Shown in pieces: positions 13,817-22,320 of a stretch of 35,454 nt of DNA. The notes below the pieces were generated by a model. That model worked only from the letters and a program-made list of their open reading frames with translations. It was not told the origin of the DNA and did no database searches. The translations under genes and the position numbers were made by a program. Position 1 is the first letter of the stretch. Every line of letters starts with the position of its first letter. This DNA comes from Oscillospiraceae bacterium. Lineage in GTDB: Bacteria; Bacillota; Clostridia; Oscillospirales; Ruminococcaceae. The stretch is taken from the NCBI GenBank assembly GCA_009781425.1, contig WQYC01000029.1, positions 1 to 35,454 of the forward strand, read 5' to 3'.

Positions 13817-14894
13817 AATCACGACAAAACAAGCGTATACTTTATTTATGCTTGCGGCTTTTTCGCCGATGATTCGCCTTGCTTCGAGCCTTGGCGCGAC
13901 GCTTGGCGGACGCGCGGGCTGGGCTTCAATTTTTGTTTCCTGTGCGGTTTTTTACGGGCTTGTGCTTATTTTAAACGCCTACTTTAAACACAACAACGCC
14001 GATTTATACTCGCTGTACAAATCGGCGTTCGGGAGAATAATCGCGAAAATACTTGTGCTTTTTTACGCAATTTGGCTTTTCGCGCTGTGCGGCTACTACC
14101 TCGGTGAGTTCACGAAAAAGTTCGCGGGGCTGATTATGCCCGGCGTTCCCGCCGGCTTTTTCGCGGTGACTCTGCTTGCATTAATTTTCATAATTTTAAG
14201 CGGCAAGCTTCAAAGCTTCGCGCTTCTCAGCAACATCTTCTTTTACGTGGTTCTGCTTGCGCTTGCCGTGGTTTTCCTGCTGCAAATCCCGCGAATCCGC
14301 CCCGAAAACCTCCTGCCCGTCACGCAGTACGACGTTTCGAGGATTATCAGCGGAGCTCTTCCGACGCTCGGGATTTTTGTGCTTTTAACGCCGTTGCTGT
14401 TTCTCGGCGATGAAATCGAAAAACCGCAAATGTTCAAAAAATACGGCTTGTTCACTGCGCTGACTCTGCTTGCGGCGGGACTTGTAATCTTCGTAACGAC
14501 AGTCGGCGTTTTCGGCAAGGATTTAACCGCGAAGATGGAACAGCCGTTTTTAATGTCGGTCAAGACTGTAGGTGCGCAGGGCGCGCTTGAGCGCGTGGAG
14601 TCGGTGTTTCTGCTGCTTTGGGTCGTGACTGACCTTGCGATTCTTGTTATGCTTTTGCATATTTTGCTGAAATTAATCGGGCTGTTGTCAGGCGTGAAAA
14701 ACACGCCGGTTTTTAAATCGCCGCTGATTCTCGGCGTTTACGTTTTGTCGTTGTTTACGATGTTTTCGGCTTATTGGGAAGAATTCGGACTGAAAATAAA
14801 CTTGATTATGGGGTTTGGTGTGCCGGTGGTTGCGGTTGGGATGTATAAGTTAAAAAATTTGTTTAAAAAGCATAACAATGTATTGCAATTGTAG
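13809..14894 (+). CDS. gerAB: Spore germination receptor subunit B (GerAB family, APC-type transporter fold)
   Basis: A 361-residue integral membrane protein with about ten TM helices, beginning MAKITTKQAYTLFMLAAFSP. This matches the GerAB/Spore_permease start (iT..Q...l...). The conserved GKLQSFALLSNIFFYVVLLA segment and the IPRIRPENLLPV loop are typical. B subunits belong to the APC superfamily and bind the nutrient germinant. An earlier in-frame ATG at 13752 lies inside the preceding 48-aa gene and lacks an RBS, so 13809 is preferred. No terminator follows; a RelBE promoter overlaps the 3' end. Confidence 0.92.
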   Translation: MAKITTKQAYTLFMLAAFSPMIRLASSLGATLGGRAGWASIFVSCAVFYGLVLILNAYFKHNNADLYSLYKSAFGRIIAKILVLFYAIWLFALCGYYLGEFTKKFAGLIMPGVPAGFFAVTLLALIFIILSGKLQSFALLSNIFFYVVLLALAVVFLLQIPRIRPENLLPVTQYDVSRIISGALPTLGIFVLLTPLLFLGDEIEKPQMFKKYGLFTALTLLAAGLVIFVTTVGVFGKDLTAKMEQPFLMSVKTVGAQGALERVESVFLLLWVVTDLAILVMLLHILLKLIGLLSGVKNTPVFKSPLILGVYVLSLFTMFSAYWEEFGLKINLIMGFGVPVVAVGMYKLKNLFKKHNNVLQL

Positions 14895-14911
14895 GCAAGT
14901 TGTGATATACT
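14883..14911 (+). promoter_or_regulatory. RelBE promoter
   Basis: TTGCAA (14883-14888), 17 bp, TATACT (14906-14911), overlapping the end of gerAB. The RBS AGGAGGTGA follows at 14921-14929. Confidence 0.75.
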
Positions 14912-14934
14912 AAAGAAGAAAGGAGGTGAGAAGA

Positions 14935-15216
14935 ATGGCAAAAACAGCAAGCCTGTATATCCGTATAGACCCGCAGGTGAAGGCAGACGTAGAAGCGATT
15001 TACGCGCAATTCGGCATGAGCGTGACGGACGCGATAAATGTATTTCTTTATCAATCAAGAAATATAGGAGGGCTTCCTTTTGAATTGAAACCCGCTAAAG
15101 AAGAATTGTTCGCAATGCTCAGAGAAGGCAGAGAGGCAACAAAAAGAGGGGAAAAGCGTCCTCTCGGCGACGTATTTAACGACATCAGAGAGGATATAAA
15201 TAATGGAGAATTATAA
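14935..15216 (+). CDS. RelB/DinJ-family antitoxin
   Basis: A 93-residue protein. Its N-terminus, AKTASLYIRIDPQVKADVEA, is the ribbon-helix-helix DNA-binding part, followed by the diagnostic FGMSVTDAINVFLYQSRNIG (residues about 26-45) and GGLPFEL of RelB/DinJ proteins. The C-terminal acidic and helical tail would wrap the toxin. It neutralises the RelE-like toxin encoded next, overlapping it by 14 nt, and is expected to autorepress the pair. The start at 14935 is chosen because AGGAGGTGA is ideally spaced there. Confidence 0.9.
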   Translation: MAKTASLYIRIDPQVKADVEAIYAQFGMSVTDAINVFLYQSRNIGGLPFELKPAKEELFAMLREGREATKRGEKRPLGDVFNDIREDINNGEL

Positions 15217-15586
15217 AATAGATGTTTCAAAACCTGCCGAAAACGATTTACGCGGCATAATAAGTTACATATCGACAAATTTATGCGAGCCGGAAATCGC
15301 AGTAAAAACATCACATATTATCGAAAAATCAATAAAAGAGCTGGAACATATGCCGCAGAAATATCCGCTTGTAGCCGATGATTTGTTAGCCGCAGAGGGT
15401 TTTCGTAAATTTATTATTAAAAACTATATAGTGTTCTTTACAATTGATGAATTAGAAAAAACCGTCAACGTTGAAAGAGTCTTATATGCAAGGCGCGATT
15501 GGGTCAAAATAATCTCCTCGACTTCAAAACCCCCTTCAAAACAGGATACCCCAGCGACAGCCCGAACACTGCCAAGACTTGACTAA
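15203..15586 (+). CDS. RelE/ParE-family toxin with C-terminal read-through
   Basis: A 127-residue protein. The core (residues 1-100) shows the ParE/RelE fold pattern: KIDVSKPAENDLRGIISYIS, KSIKELEHMPQKYPLV, GFRKFIIKNYIVFFTID, and VNVERVLYARRDWVKI. RelE-like members cleave ribosome-associated mRNA and ParE-like members inhibit gyrase; sequence alone does not decide. Family members end near residue 100 (RRDW); the extra 27 residues here are encoded antisense to the 3' end of the convergent Ca-ATPase gene, overlapping it by 83 nt. The native stop was probably lost when the module landed against that gene. Confidence 0.85.
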   Translation: MENYKIDVSKPAENDLRGIISYISTNLCEPEIAVKTSHIIEKSIKELEHMPQKYPLVADDLLAAEGFRKFIIKNYIVFFTIDELEKTVNVERVLYARRDWVKIISSTSKPPSKQDTPATARTLPRLD

Positions 15587-17903
15587 GAGCAAGCGGCACT
15601 GTCTTGAACACAGGCGACAGCAAGCCCGACGTCATCACGCACAGAATAATCGCAAACGAAATAAACACCGCGCCGATTAATTTCTTATTGTTGCCGAAGC
15701 GGGCGTTGAACAGCCCGCGTTCACTGTCCTTGCACTCAAAAACAAATATCAACTGCGACAACCCTAAGGTTGCCAAAGCCGCTGTCCGAGCCGCCGCAAG
15801 CGACCCACTTTGTAAAACAAGATGAAAAGTCAAAAGCGTGAAAAATCCGATTCCGAGTCCTCTCAGTAATATTTTAATTAACAGATTCCCTGCGAAAATG
15901 CTTTCATCGCTTTTTCGCGGGGGCTTTTTCATTATGTCCTCATCGGGCGGCTCCATGCCGAGCGCGACAGCGGGAAGCCCGTCTGTGACTAAGTTGATGA
16001 GCAGTATCTGAATCGGCAGAAGCGCGACAGGCATACCGAGCAAAAGAGCAAAAAGCATCGTAATTATTTCGCCGATGTTGCAAGAAAGCATATACCGCAC
16101 GAACTTGCGGATATTGTTGTAAATCGTCCGCCCCTGCTCGACTGCGCTGACCAAGGTCGCGAAATTATCGTCCAAGAGCACAATCTGTGCCGCTTCCTTA
16201 GTAACGTCTGTGCCTGTAATCCCCATTGCCGCGCCGATGTTCGCTTCCTTAACAGCGGGCGCGTCGTTAACGCCGTCGCCTGTCATTGCGACGATATTGC
16301 CGTCTGCCTTGAGCTTTTTCACAAGCTTCAATTTATCCGCAGGCGTCATTCGCGCGTGGACTTCAGCGATTCCCGCCTGTCTTGCAATTTCCTCTGCGGT
16401 GTTCTTGTGGTCGCCCGTCAGCATAATCACGCGGATTCCCGCCGCGCGGCACTTGCGAACTGCGCTCTTGACCTCGGGGCGAAGCGGGTCTTGAAGCCCT
16501 TGAAGTCCGAGGAAAGTGTAGCTTTCTTTCGGAGCGCCGGAGGCGTCGCTCCCTACAGTTCTGTATGCAAAGCCGAGAATCCGCAGAGCTTTCGCCGCCA
16601 TGCTCTCGACTTGAGCTAAAACCTCGCGTTTCTGCTTGTCGGTCATGTTGCACTGCTTCAAAACCGCGTCGGGCGCGCCTTTGAGCCAGTCGGACTGCTC
16701 GCCGTTTTTATTTTCAACCGTCACCGCCATGAAGCGCGCGGCATTGTCGAAGGGGATTTCTGAAATGCGGGTGTATTCGTCGTAGGGAACGGATTTATCC
16801 GTTCCGATAACATCGTTGTTTTTGCCGGAACGCATTAATGCGTTCCCTACAGCGGCGGTCATCAACGCCGTTTCCGTCGGGTCACCGACGAACGAACCGT
16901 CGGGTTGTTTCTGCGCGTTATTGCACAGCGCGCCGCATAAATACAGCAGGTTTTTATTTTCGCCCCAAGTGTCAACGACAGACATTTTATTCTGCGTCAG
17001 CGTGCCTGTTTTATCGGTGCAGATAATATTCGTACAGCCAAGAGTTTCGACAGAGTGAAGTTTATTCACAAGAGCTTTCTGTTTGTAAATCCGCCGAACG
17101 GCTAAGGCGAGCGATATAGTTACAGTCGCGGGCAAGCCCTCGGGAATCGCCGCAACAGCTAAGGAAATCCCCGTCAGCGTCATGTCGAAAAGCCCGAAGC
17201 CGCGCAGAACGCCGATGAGGGCGACAAGGAAGCAAACGGCAAGACAGGCGATTCCCATAATTTTACCGAGCTCGGAAAGCCGCTTCTGAAGCGGGGTTTT
17301 CTCGGGTTCAATTTCTGTTAGCATTTCAGAAATGCGCCCCATTTCGGTTGCTGTGCCGATTGCAATAATCTGTGCGACGCCGTGCCCCTTCGTGACGTTA
17401 GTACCCATAAAACAGCCGTCCCCTACACGCTTCGCTACGCCGAAGCTCTCCCCCGTCAGCATAGATTCATCACATTCGAGAGCTGAGGCTTCAAGAAGCT
17501 TGCAGTCGGCGGGAACGCGTGAGCCCGCTTCAAGTCTGATTATATCGCCGCGAACAAGCCTGTCGGCAGGGAGCGTGACAAGCCGCCTGTCGCGGTAAAC
17601 CCGCGCTGTCGGGGCGGCGATTTTTTTGAGAGCTTCGAGGGTTTTCTCGGTGCGGTATTCCTGAAAGAAGCCGAGACAGGCGTTCAGAATTACTATTATA
17701 ATAATAGTAACAGCGTCCCAAATTTCGCCCATGAGCAGGCTGAACGCCGTTGCCGCAAGCAGTATCAGCACCATGACGTCCTTGAACTGCCCCGCGAATA
17801 CAGATATAAGCCCGGACTTTTTGGCTTCGGAAAGCTTGTTAAGCCCGTCTTCTTTTAATATTTTTTCGGCTTGCGCGGTTGATAAACCTGTGTATTTATG
17901 CAT
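15504..17903 (-). CDS. P-type Ca2+-transporting ATPase (P2A-like) with two in-frame repeat insertions
   Basis: A 799-residue protein. Motifs in order: TGES (150-153, A domain), AAIPEGLPAT (251-260, TM4 ion site), ICTDKTGTLT (phosphorylated Asp297), KGAPD (408-412, nucleotide binding), MLTGDHKN (about 494-501), MTGDGVNDAPA, the SCNIGEI TM5 motif and NLVTDGLPAVALGMEP (TM6). These TM residues match the SERCA/PMR1-like group, which exports Ca2+ (or Mn2+). Two stretches look foreign: residues about 352-374 (VGNALMRSGKNNDVIGTDKS plus VPY) and 450-458 (VGSDASGAP). Both are exact translations of GTAGGG palindromic elements inserted in variable N-domain surface loops without breaking the frame. The RBS is GGGGGAAAT. 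It is monocistronic and convergent with relE. Confidence 0.93.
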   Translation of the reverse strand: MHKYTGLSTAQAEKILKEDGLNKLSEAKKSGLISVFAGQFKDVMVLILLAATAFSLLMGEIWDAVTIIIIVILNACLGFFQEYRTEKTLEALKKIAAPTARVYRDRRLVTLPADRLVRGDIIRLEAGSRVPADCKLLEASALECDESMLTGESFGVAKRVGDGCFMGTNVTKGHGVAQIIAIGTATEMGRISEMLTEIEPEKTPLQKRLSELGKIMGIACLAVCFLVALIGVLRGFGLFDMTLTGISLAVAAIPEGLPATVTISLALAVRRIYKQKALVNKLHSVETLGCTNIICTDKTGTLTQNKMSVVDTWGENKNLLYLCGALCNNAQKQPDGSFVGDPTETALMTAAVGNALMRSGKNNDVIGTDKSVPYDEYTRISEIPFDNAARFMAVTVENKNGEQSDWLKGAPDAVLKQCNMTDKQKREVLAQVESMAAKALRILGFAYRTVGSDASGAPKESYTFLGLQGLQDPLRPEVKSAVRKCRAAGIRVIMLTGDHKNTAEEIARQAGIAEVHARMTPADKLKLVKKLKADGNIVAMTGDGVNDAPAVKEANIGAAMGITGTDVTKEAAQIVLLDDNFATLVSAVEQGRTIYNNIRKFVRYMLSCNIGEIITMLFALLLGMPVALLPIQILLINLVTDGLPAVALGMEPPDEDIMKKPPRKSDESIFAGNLLIKILLRGLGIGFFTLLTFHLVLQSGSLAAARTAALATLGLSQLIFVFECKDSERGLFNARFGNNKKLIGAVFISFAIILCVMTSGLLSPVFKTVPLALSQVLAVFGLSLGYPVLKGVLKSRRLF
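16530..16556 (-). repeat. GTAGGG element, single arm F, in frame inside the Ca-ATPase
   Basis: The minus strand reads GTAGGGAGCGACGCCTCCGG and on to GCTCCG (27 nt), encoding VGSDASGAP. Confidence 0.85.
16782..16850 (-). repeat. GTAGGG element, paired copy E, in frame inside the Ca-ATPase
   Basis: The arms GTAGGGAACGGATTTATCCG.. (from 16782) and ..CATTAATGCGTTCCCTAC (to 16850) are inverted around a short spacer: 69 nt, 23 codons. They interrupt the N domain between MTAA and DEYTRISEIPFDN. Confidence 0.9.
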
Positions 17904-17917
17904 ATTTCCCCCATATA

Positions 17918-17923
17918 ATTATA
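17918..17923 (-). promoter_or_regulatory. -10 of the Ca-ATPase promoter abutting a repeat
   Basis: TATAAT on the minus strand (complement of 17918-17923), 15 nt before the ATG. A half palindromic element begins on the very next base upstream, so the -35 position falls inside the repeat (no TTGACA-like hexamer). Confidence 0.4.
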
Positions 17924-17951
17924 CGGCGCGCCGAGGGCGGACGCGCCCTAC
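17924..17951. repeat. GTAGGG element, single arm B, at the Ca-ATPase promoter
   Basis: 28 nt, CGGCGCGCCGAGGGCGGACG..CCCTAC, matching the right arms of copies A and C. Confidence 0.85.
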
Positions 17952-17991
17952 GTGCTTGTACTAAATATATGAGAGAAAAAATATTTTAGAA

Positions 17992-18020
17992 TTGACAAAA
18001 AGCCGAAAATGTGCTATACT
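17992..18020 (+). promoter_or_regulatory. Promoter of the PemIK-like pair
   Basis: TTGACA (17992-17997), 17 bp, TATACT (18015-18020). The RBS GGGAGGTGA is at 18027-18035. Confidence 0.85.
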
Positions 18021-18037
18021 AAATGCGGGAGGTGAGC

Positions 18038-18217
18038 ATGATGACCGAAAAGCTTATTAAAGAAATGAAAGAACTGAATAAAATCGCCAGAGAAAAAGGC
18101 AGGATTTTAACGATTGATGAAGCGTTTGAATTATATCCTGTTGAGGAGGAAGTTCACAAGGGTAAGTTGGAATACTGGACAAAAGGAGACGAACAAAATG
18201 AAGTGCGAGATAGGTGA
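18038..18217 (+). CDS. Probable small antitoxin of a PemK/MazF-like pair
   Basis: A 59-residue, highly charged helical protein (MMTEKLIKEMKELNKIAREK, then ILTIDEAFELYPVEEEVHKG). No DNA-binding motif is obvious and the family is not recognised. Size, charge and a 20-nt overlap with the downstream PemK-like gene suggest the antitoxin. The start was chosen at the ATG pair spaced correctly from GGAGGTGA rather than the upstream ATG that lies within the promoter region. Confidence 0.65.
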   Translation: MMTEKLIKEMKELNKIAREKGRILTIDEAFELYPVEEEVHKGKLEYWTKGDEQNEVRDR

Positions 18218-18566
18218 TATTGTTTTAGTGAATAATTTTACGTACCCTGACGGAACAAAAGGAACTTTGCATAGTTTTGTTGTAATGGATATTAATCAAG
18301 ATGAATTTCAACTTGTAAATCTTGATTATCTTTGCTTTTTAATATCTTCAAACGTAAGTAAAAATAATACAATAAATAGTAGATTTCCTTATAACGAACC
18401 GATTTCACCCACGAAGGAAAGCGGATTACGGAGTGAGAGTCATGTAAAATGTGATATTATGTTTGAAACAATAAAAGAAGATGATATAATAATGCGTGTC
18501 GGCACGGTGACACCAAACCAGTATAATAAATTTTTATCGTTGTACAAACTTTCTTTAGAAGAATAA
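18198..18566 (+). CDS. PemK/MazF-like toxin (probable)
   Basis: A 122-residue protein. The N-terminus KCEIGDIVLVNNFTYPDGTK, followed by LHSFVVMDINQDEFQLVNLD, matches the opening strands of the SH3-like PemK/MazF barrel: GDIvlv.f.yp.g..k.H.fvVm. RVGTVTPNQYNKFLSLY fits the C-terminal helix. MazF-type toxins are sequence-specific endoribonucleases. The usual internal Arg/Thr catalytic positions cannot be placed with confidence here. The ATG at 18198 has the RBS AAGGAG; the longer upstream frame lies inside the antitoxin gene. A strong terminator follows immediately. Confidence 0.7.
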   Translation: MKCEIGDIVLVNNFTYPDGTKGTLHSFVVMDINQDEFQLVNLDYLCFLISSNVSKNNTINSRFPYNEPISPTKESGLRSESHVKCDIMFETIKEDDIIMRVGTVTPNQYNKFLSLYKLSLEE

Positions 18567-18593
18567 AAACCCGCCCCGCAAGGGCGGGTTTTT
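18567..18593 (+). terminator. Terminator of the PemK-like pair
   Basis: AAACCCGCCC (18567-18576), 5-nt loop, GGGCGGGTTT (18582-18591), T-tract. Confidence 0.92.
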
Positions 18594-18624
18594 AAATTTC
18601 GCGAAAAAAATTTTCGCAAAACAC

Positions 18625-18653
18625 TTGACATTCCAAAATCTTCCTGTTATAAT
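18625..18653 (+). promoter_or_regulatory. Promoter of the YtrA-ABC operon
   Basis: TTGACA (18625-18630), 17 bp, TATAAT (18648-18653). The AT-rich sequence to the RBS (18654-18700, including TAGTACAACTA) is the likely place for the YtrA-type operator. Confidence 0.85.
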
Positions 18654-18712
18654 AACTGTATTAGCACGCGTAGTACAACTAACACAATTAATACAAAGAA
18701 AGGGGGATTCCT

Positions 18713-19066
18713 ATGTTCTCAATTATAATCAAAGGCGGCTCGCCTATTTATGAACAGCTTTGCGGGCGCATCACTGAGCTTATATCCACGGGCGTAATGC
18801 AAAAGGACGAAAAGCTGCCCGCCGTCCGCGAAGTCGCGAAGCAGCTCGGCGTAAATCCGAACACGGTTCAAAAAGCCTATACGATTTTAGAACAGCGCGG
18901 CTTGATTTACTCTGTTCCTGCCAAGGGCAGCTACGTCAGCAGCTCGGAAGAGGGAATAATATCAATGCGAAAAGGCGCGATGAAACGCTTTACAGACAGC
19001 GTAATAAATGCAATTAACTGCGGAATAGAAAAACAGGCTTTGATTGAAGCCGTCGAAACTTTATGA
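18713..19066 (+). CDS. GntR-family regulator, YtrA subfamily
   Basis: A 117-residue protein. The winged HTH fills residues 8-75: IYEQLCGRITELISTGVMQK, EKLPAVREVAKQLGVNPNTV, QKAYTILEQRGLIYSVPAKG. Only a short helical dimerisation tail follows, which defines the YtrA subfamily (no effector domain). Such regulators repress the ABC transporter operon they head, often responding to cell-wall stress or antibiotics. The first gene of the three-gene operon, it has the RBS GGGGG and is followed by 14 nt before the ABC ATPase. Confidence 0.92.
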   Translation: MFSIIIKGGSPIYEQLCGRITELISTGVMQKDEKLPAVREVAKQLGVNPNTVQKAYTILEQRGLIYSVPAKGSYVSSSEEGIISMRKGAMKRFTDSVINAINCGIEKQALIEAVETL

Positions 19067-19080
19067 CAGGAGAAAATACT

Positions 19081-19986
19081 ATGATTAAACTCAATAACGT
19101 AGTCAAGACCTTCGACGGGTACGCCGCAGTTGACGGAATTGACCTCGAAATACCAAAAGGCAGTGCCTACGGGCTAATCGGCAGTAACGGCGCAGGAAAG
19201 TCCACGATTCTGCGGATTCTCTCGGGGATATACACGCTCGATTCGGGCTCGGCGACAGTAGACGGACAGGTCGTCTTCGATAATCCCGAAATAAAGCAGA
19301 GAATCTTCTTCGTCAACGACGAAACTGTTCAGTGGAACAACTACACTCTGCCGGAAATGCGCGACTTTTTCAGAACCTTCTACCCTAAGTTCTCGGTGGA
19401 AAGCTTTGAAGCGATGAGAAGTGCATTGGATTTACCCGCGAACAGGAAATTAGCTACCTTCTCAAAAGGCATGAAGCGGCAGGCGTTCGCGATTTGCGGG
19501 ATTTCCTGCAGACCCGAGTTCCTTTATCTTGACGAGGCGTTCGACGGGCTTGACCCGACTATGCGAATCATCGTAAAGAAAATGCTTGTAGATGCAATGC
19601 TTGACAACGAGATGACGGTAATTATTTCGTCGCATAATCTGTTTGAAATTGACGAATTCTGCGACAGGGCGGGGCTTCTGCATAAAGGTAAAATCGTCTT
19701 TGACCGCGAGCTTGACAGCCTTAAAGGCAACATTCAAAAGATTCAGACAGCTTTCGACGAGGATTACACTAAAGAAGATTTCAAGGACGCCGGCATTAAT
19801 ATTCTGCACTTCGACCGCACGGGAAGCGTGGTTTATCTGATTGCAAAGGGCGAAGCGGAGGACATAAAAGCGAAAATCGCCGCCAAGAACCCGAAAATCC
19901 TTGACATAGTTCCGTTGTCCTTAGAAGAAATATTTATCTACGAATTGGAGGTGCTCGGATATGATTTCCAGAATAGCAAAGATTAA
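19081..19986 (+). CDS. ABC transporter ATP-binding protein (YtrB-like)
   Basis: A 301-residue protein. It has Walker A GSNGAGKST, the Q-loop region with FFVNDETVQWNNYTL, an altered signature TFSKGMKRQ in place of LSGGQ (common in YtrB/BcrA-type importers and exporters), Walker B FLYLDEAFDGLD and the H-loop IISSHN. The start at 19081 follows ACAGGAGAAAATACT; the in-frame ATG at 19063 contains the RBS itself and is rejected. It pairs with the overlapping permease gene downstream. The substrate is unknown. Confidence 0.93.
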   Translation: MIKLNNVVKTFDGYAAVDGIDLEIPKGSAYGLIGSNGAGKSTILRILSGIYTLDSGSATVDGQVVFDNPEIKQRIFFVNDETVQWNNYTLPEMRDFFRTFYPKFSVESFEAMRSALDLPANRKLATFSKGMKRQAFAICGISCRPEFLYLDEAFDGLDPTMRIIVKKMLVDAMLDNEMTVIISSHNLFEIDEFCDRAGLLHKGKIVFDRELDSLKGNIQKIQTAFDEDYTKEDFKDAGINILHFDRTGSVVYLIAKGEAEDIKAKIAAKNPKILDIVPLSLEEIFIYELEVLGYDFQNSKD

Positions 19987-22309
19987 TAACGACTTTTTAA
20001 AGTACACGCTTTACAGAATTTATTCTTTGAAGTCGCAATTAATAATTATGATTATGTGCGGCGTTTTGAGCTTTCCGCTGATTGCGTTTGCGGCTTCGCT
20101 TCAGCTTCATGCGGAAAACTCGTATAGCTACACAAACAGAGAGGGCTCGTTCCTTATTATAAGTATGTTCCTGTGCGGCGTGGCGGCTGTTGTGTTTATG
20201 CTTTTGGTTTACACGAGCGGCGTCAACTGCTATGATTATTACAACCGCCGCGAGCGCGTTGACCTTTCGTGGTCGCTCCCGATTAAGAGCCGCGACAGAT
20301 TTTGGGGAGACTTCGCGTCAGGTTTAATCCCGCTTACACTTGTTTACACAATCAGCGCAACTGTAGGACTGCTGATAGTAAAGTTCGGCTTCCCGAAAAA
20401 TTATTTCGTGACTTCCTCGTCTACCGGGGAGCATATTATACCGACGTTTATTGCGGCAATCTTCGCGGGACTGCTGACGATTTTCTCGGTTTATATCCTC
20501 TCGGTATTCTGTGCGGCGATTTGCGGCAGAGTTTATGAAACCACAGCTTATCCCGCGTTGATTATGGCTATTATTCCTGCGCTGATTGCGCTTTTCGGGC
20601 TTATGATTTTCAACAATGTTTGGCAAATTTATATCTTTGACGAGCTCAAAACCGTGCTCGGAGGGACATCGCCCGGCGGCTTCTTAGTCGTATTTTTCAT
20701 CGAGCTTGTCTCGTTCGGCTATTGGAACGATGAAGTGAATTTGAGCGAGCATTTAACCTTCCTGAACCCCGCGATAATCATTCCTTTTGTTGTAATTAAT
20801 GCAGGCTTTTTGACAAGCGCGTTTTACTTAGCCAAGAAGCGCGGCGCGGAAAAGACAGGAAGCGCGTTCGCGTTCAAAGGCGCGCTCGAAATTATCCTTG
20901 CATTAGTAGTCTTTTGCATAACCTCGCTGTTCTTTGTCGGCATTATGAACGACAATGACGGCTTCGACGCGGGCACTGTTTTCGGTTTAATTGCGACGAC
21001 GGCAATCGCATTCATTATTCTCGATGTTTCGGCGAAGCGCGGCTTCAAGAAGATGGGCAGAGCGGGCATAAAATACGTTTGTATGCTTGTAGGCTCGGTT
21101 ATACTTTCCAATATTCTGCTCACCGCCGACGGCTTCGGAATCGGCAAGCGGATACCGAAGCTCGACGATATAGAAAGCGTCAGCCTTGATGTACAGCACC
21201 TTGACAGCGTATGGTTTCCGCAGTATTTCTATGACCCGACCGGTTATTTTGGCAATAACGAGTTTAAGGACAGAGAAAATATCGAGCTGCTCCGCGAGCT
21301 TCACGTTGAAAGCAACGAAAACCCGCGCAACTACGAACTCCCAAATATGCGCGGCAGCTATTGGGAAAGCACTGCTTACGGCGACGCGCTTAAAATGCAG
21401 CAGCCCTTTATCTACACCTTGAAAAACGGCGATACTTTTACAAGAGACGTCCGCTTGAACGTCGGGCAGTTAGAGCGGCTTCTGCCTGTGCTTCTCAGCG
21501 ACGAATATAAAAGCTTTCACATTAACCAAATAGACGACTGGTTGAAAAAGTATCCAAACGCAAACGCGACCGCAAGGTTTTCAGACGTCACCGGTGACGG
21601 CAAAACTATTGAGGGCAGGAACGCGGCGGCAGACGTAATGCGGCTTTATCAAGCGTTCAAAACTGACTACCTCGCAGAAACCTTTGAGCAAAGATTTATG
21701 TCAACCGAAAGAGTTTTAGGTTATCTGATGATTAATTTTGACGAGCCGGTCATGAGCCCCGACGGCACAAGAATAAATTATCATCACAGAACATGGGTGA
21801 ATTTTAATGTGCTCGCGCATTACACGAATTTAATCGCAGAGCTTGAGCGGCAGGGCTTTGACTTATCGGGTGAGCTCCCCGAGGATTGGACATTACAGTA
21901 CGGCATAACGCTCTACAAGTCTGAATATGTCGGCGCGAACGAAGCCACATCGGCAATGAACTGGTGGGCGTGGGGAGGAAGCAATGATTATCAGCATATA
22001 TCCGATGATTTTGCGACCGAGGAAATGCTCGAGCTTATAAAGGTTTTATATAACGTCATGCAGCCGTCTCTTTTAGTGCAGAGCGAGGGATATTTGCTTA
22101 ATTTTCCAAACAGATATATGGGGAATTTTGTTATCCCGTCTGACTATAATCATGTCGCACAAAGACTGCACACGCTTGCACGCATAGCGGAAAGAGAATG
22201 GCAGAAGGAGCAGGGCTGGCTCGTTGATGAATATAAGGGTGTTTATTATGAAGATGATTATTATTATGAAGATGATGATTACTATGAAGATGATTATTAT
22301 GTAGCGTGA
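19961..22309 (+). CDS. ABC transporter permease with large extracytoplasmic domain and Asp/Tyr tail
   Basis: A 782-residue protein. About ten or more TM segments lie in residues 25-400 (pairs near 27-46, 60-82, 115-140, 165-190, 200-220, 270-290, 310-330, 340-360, 370-395). The C-terminal half (400-750) is soluble, probably extracytoplasmic, and of unrecognised fold. The last 20 or so residues are an extreme Tyr/Asp/Glu tail (YYEDDYYYEDDDYYEDDYY), encoded by a GAAGATGATTATTAT-type tandem repeat. The ATG at 19961 (RBS GGAGGTG) overlaps the ATPase gene by 26 nt, implying coupled translation. Together with YtrA and YtrB-like proteins it forms a stress-type ABC system; the substrate cannot be inferred. 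Confidence 0.82.
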   Translation: MISRIAKINNDFLKYTLYRIYSLKSQLIIMIMCGVLSFPLIAFAASLQLHAENSYSYTNREGSFLIISMFLCGVAAVVFMLLVYTSGVNCYDYYNRRERVDLSWSLPIKSRDRFWGDFASGLIPLTLVYTISATVGLLIVKFGFPKNYFVTSSSTGEHIIPTFIAAIFAGLLTIFSVYILSVFCAAICGRVYETTAYPALIMAIIPALIALFGLMIFNNVWQIYIFDELKTVLGGTSPGGFLVVFFIELVSFGYWNDEVNLSEHLTFLNPAIIIPFVVINAGFLTSAFYLAKKRGAEKTGSAFAFKGALEIILALVVFCITSLFFVGIMNDNDGFDAGTVFGLIATTAIAFIILDVSAKRGFKKMGRAGIKYVCMLVGSVILSNILLTADGFGIGKRIPKLDDIESVSLDVQHLDSVWFPQYFYDPTGYFGNNEFKDRENIELLRELHVESNENPRNYELPNMRGSYWESTAYGDALKMQQPFIYTLKNGDTFTRDVRLNVGQLERLLPVLLSDEYKSFHINQIDDWLKKYPNANATARFSDVTGDGKTIEGRNAAADVMRLYQAFKTDYLAETFEQRFMSTERVLGYLMINFDEPVMSPDGTRINYHHRTWVNFNVLAHYTNLIAELERQGFDLSGELPEDWTLQYGITLYKSEYVGANEATSAMNWWAWGGSNDYQHISDDFATEEMLELIKVLYNVMQPSLLVQSEGYLLNFPNRYMGNFVIPSDYNHVAQRLHTLARIAEREWQKEQGWLVDEYKGVYYEDDYYYEDDDYYEDDYYVA

Positions 22310-22320
22310 TGGGAATAACG

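Noticed and set aside
18600-18622. TTCGCGAAAAAAATTTTCGC as an operator
   Set aside because: It is AT-rich and directly follows the terminator; no clear relation to the YtrA-type operator, so not called.
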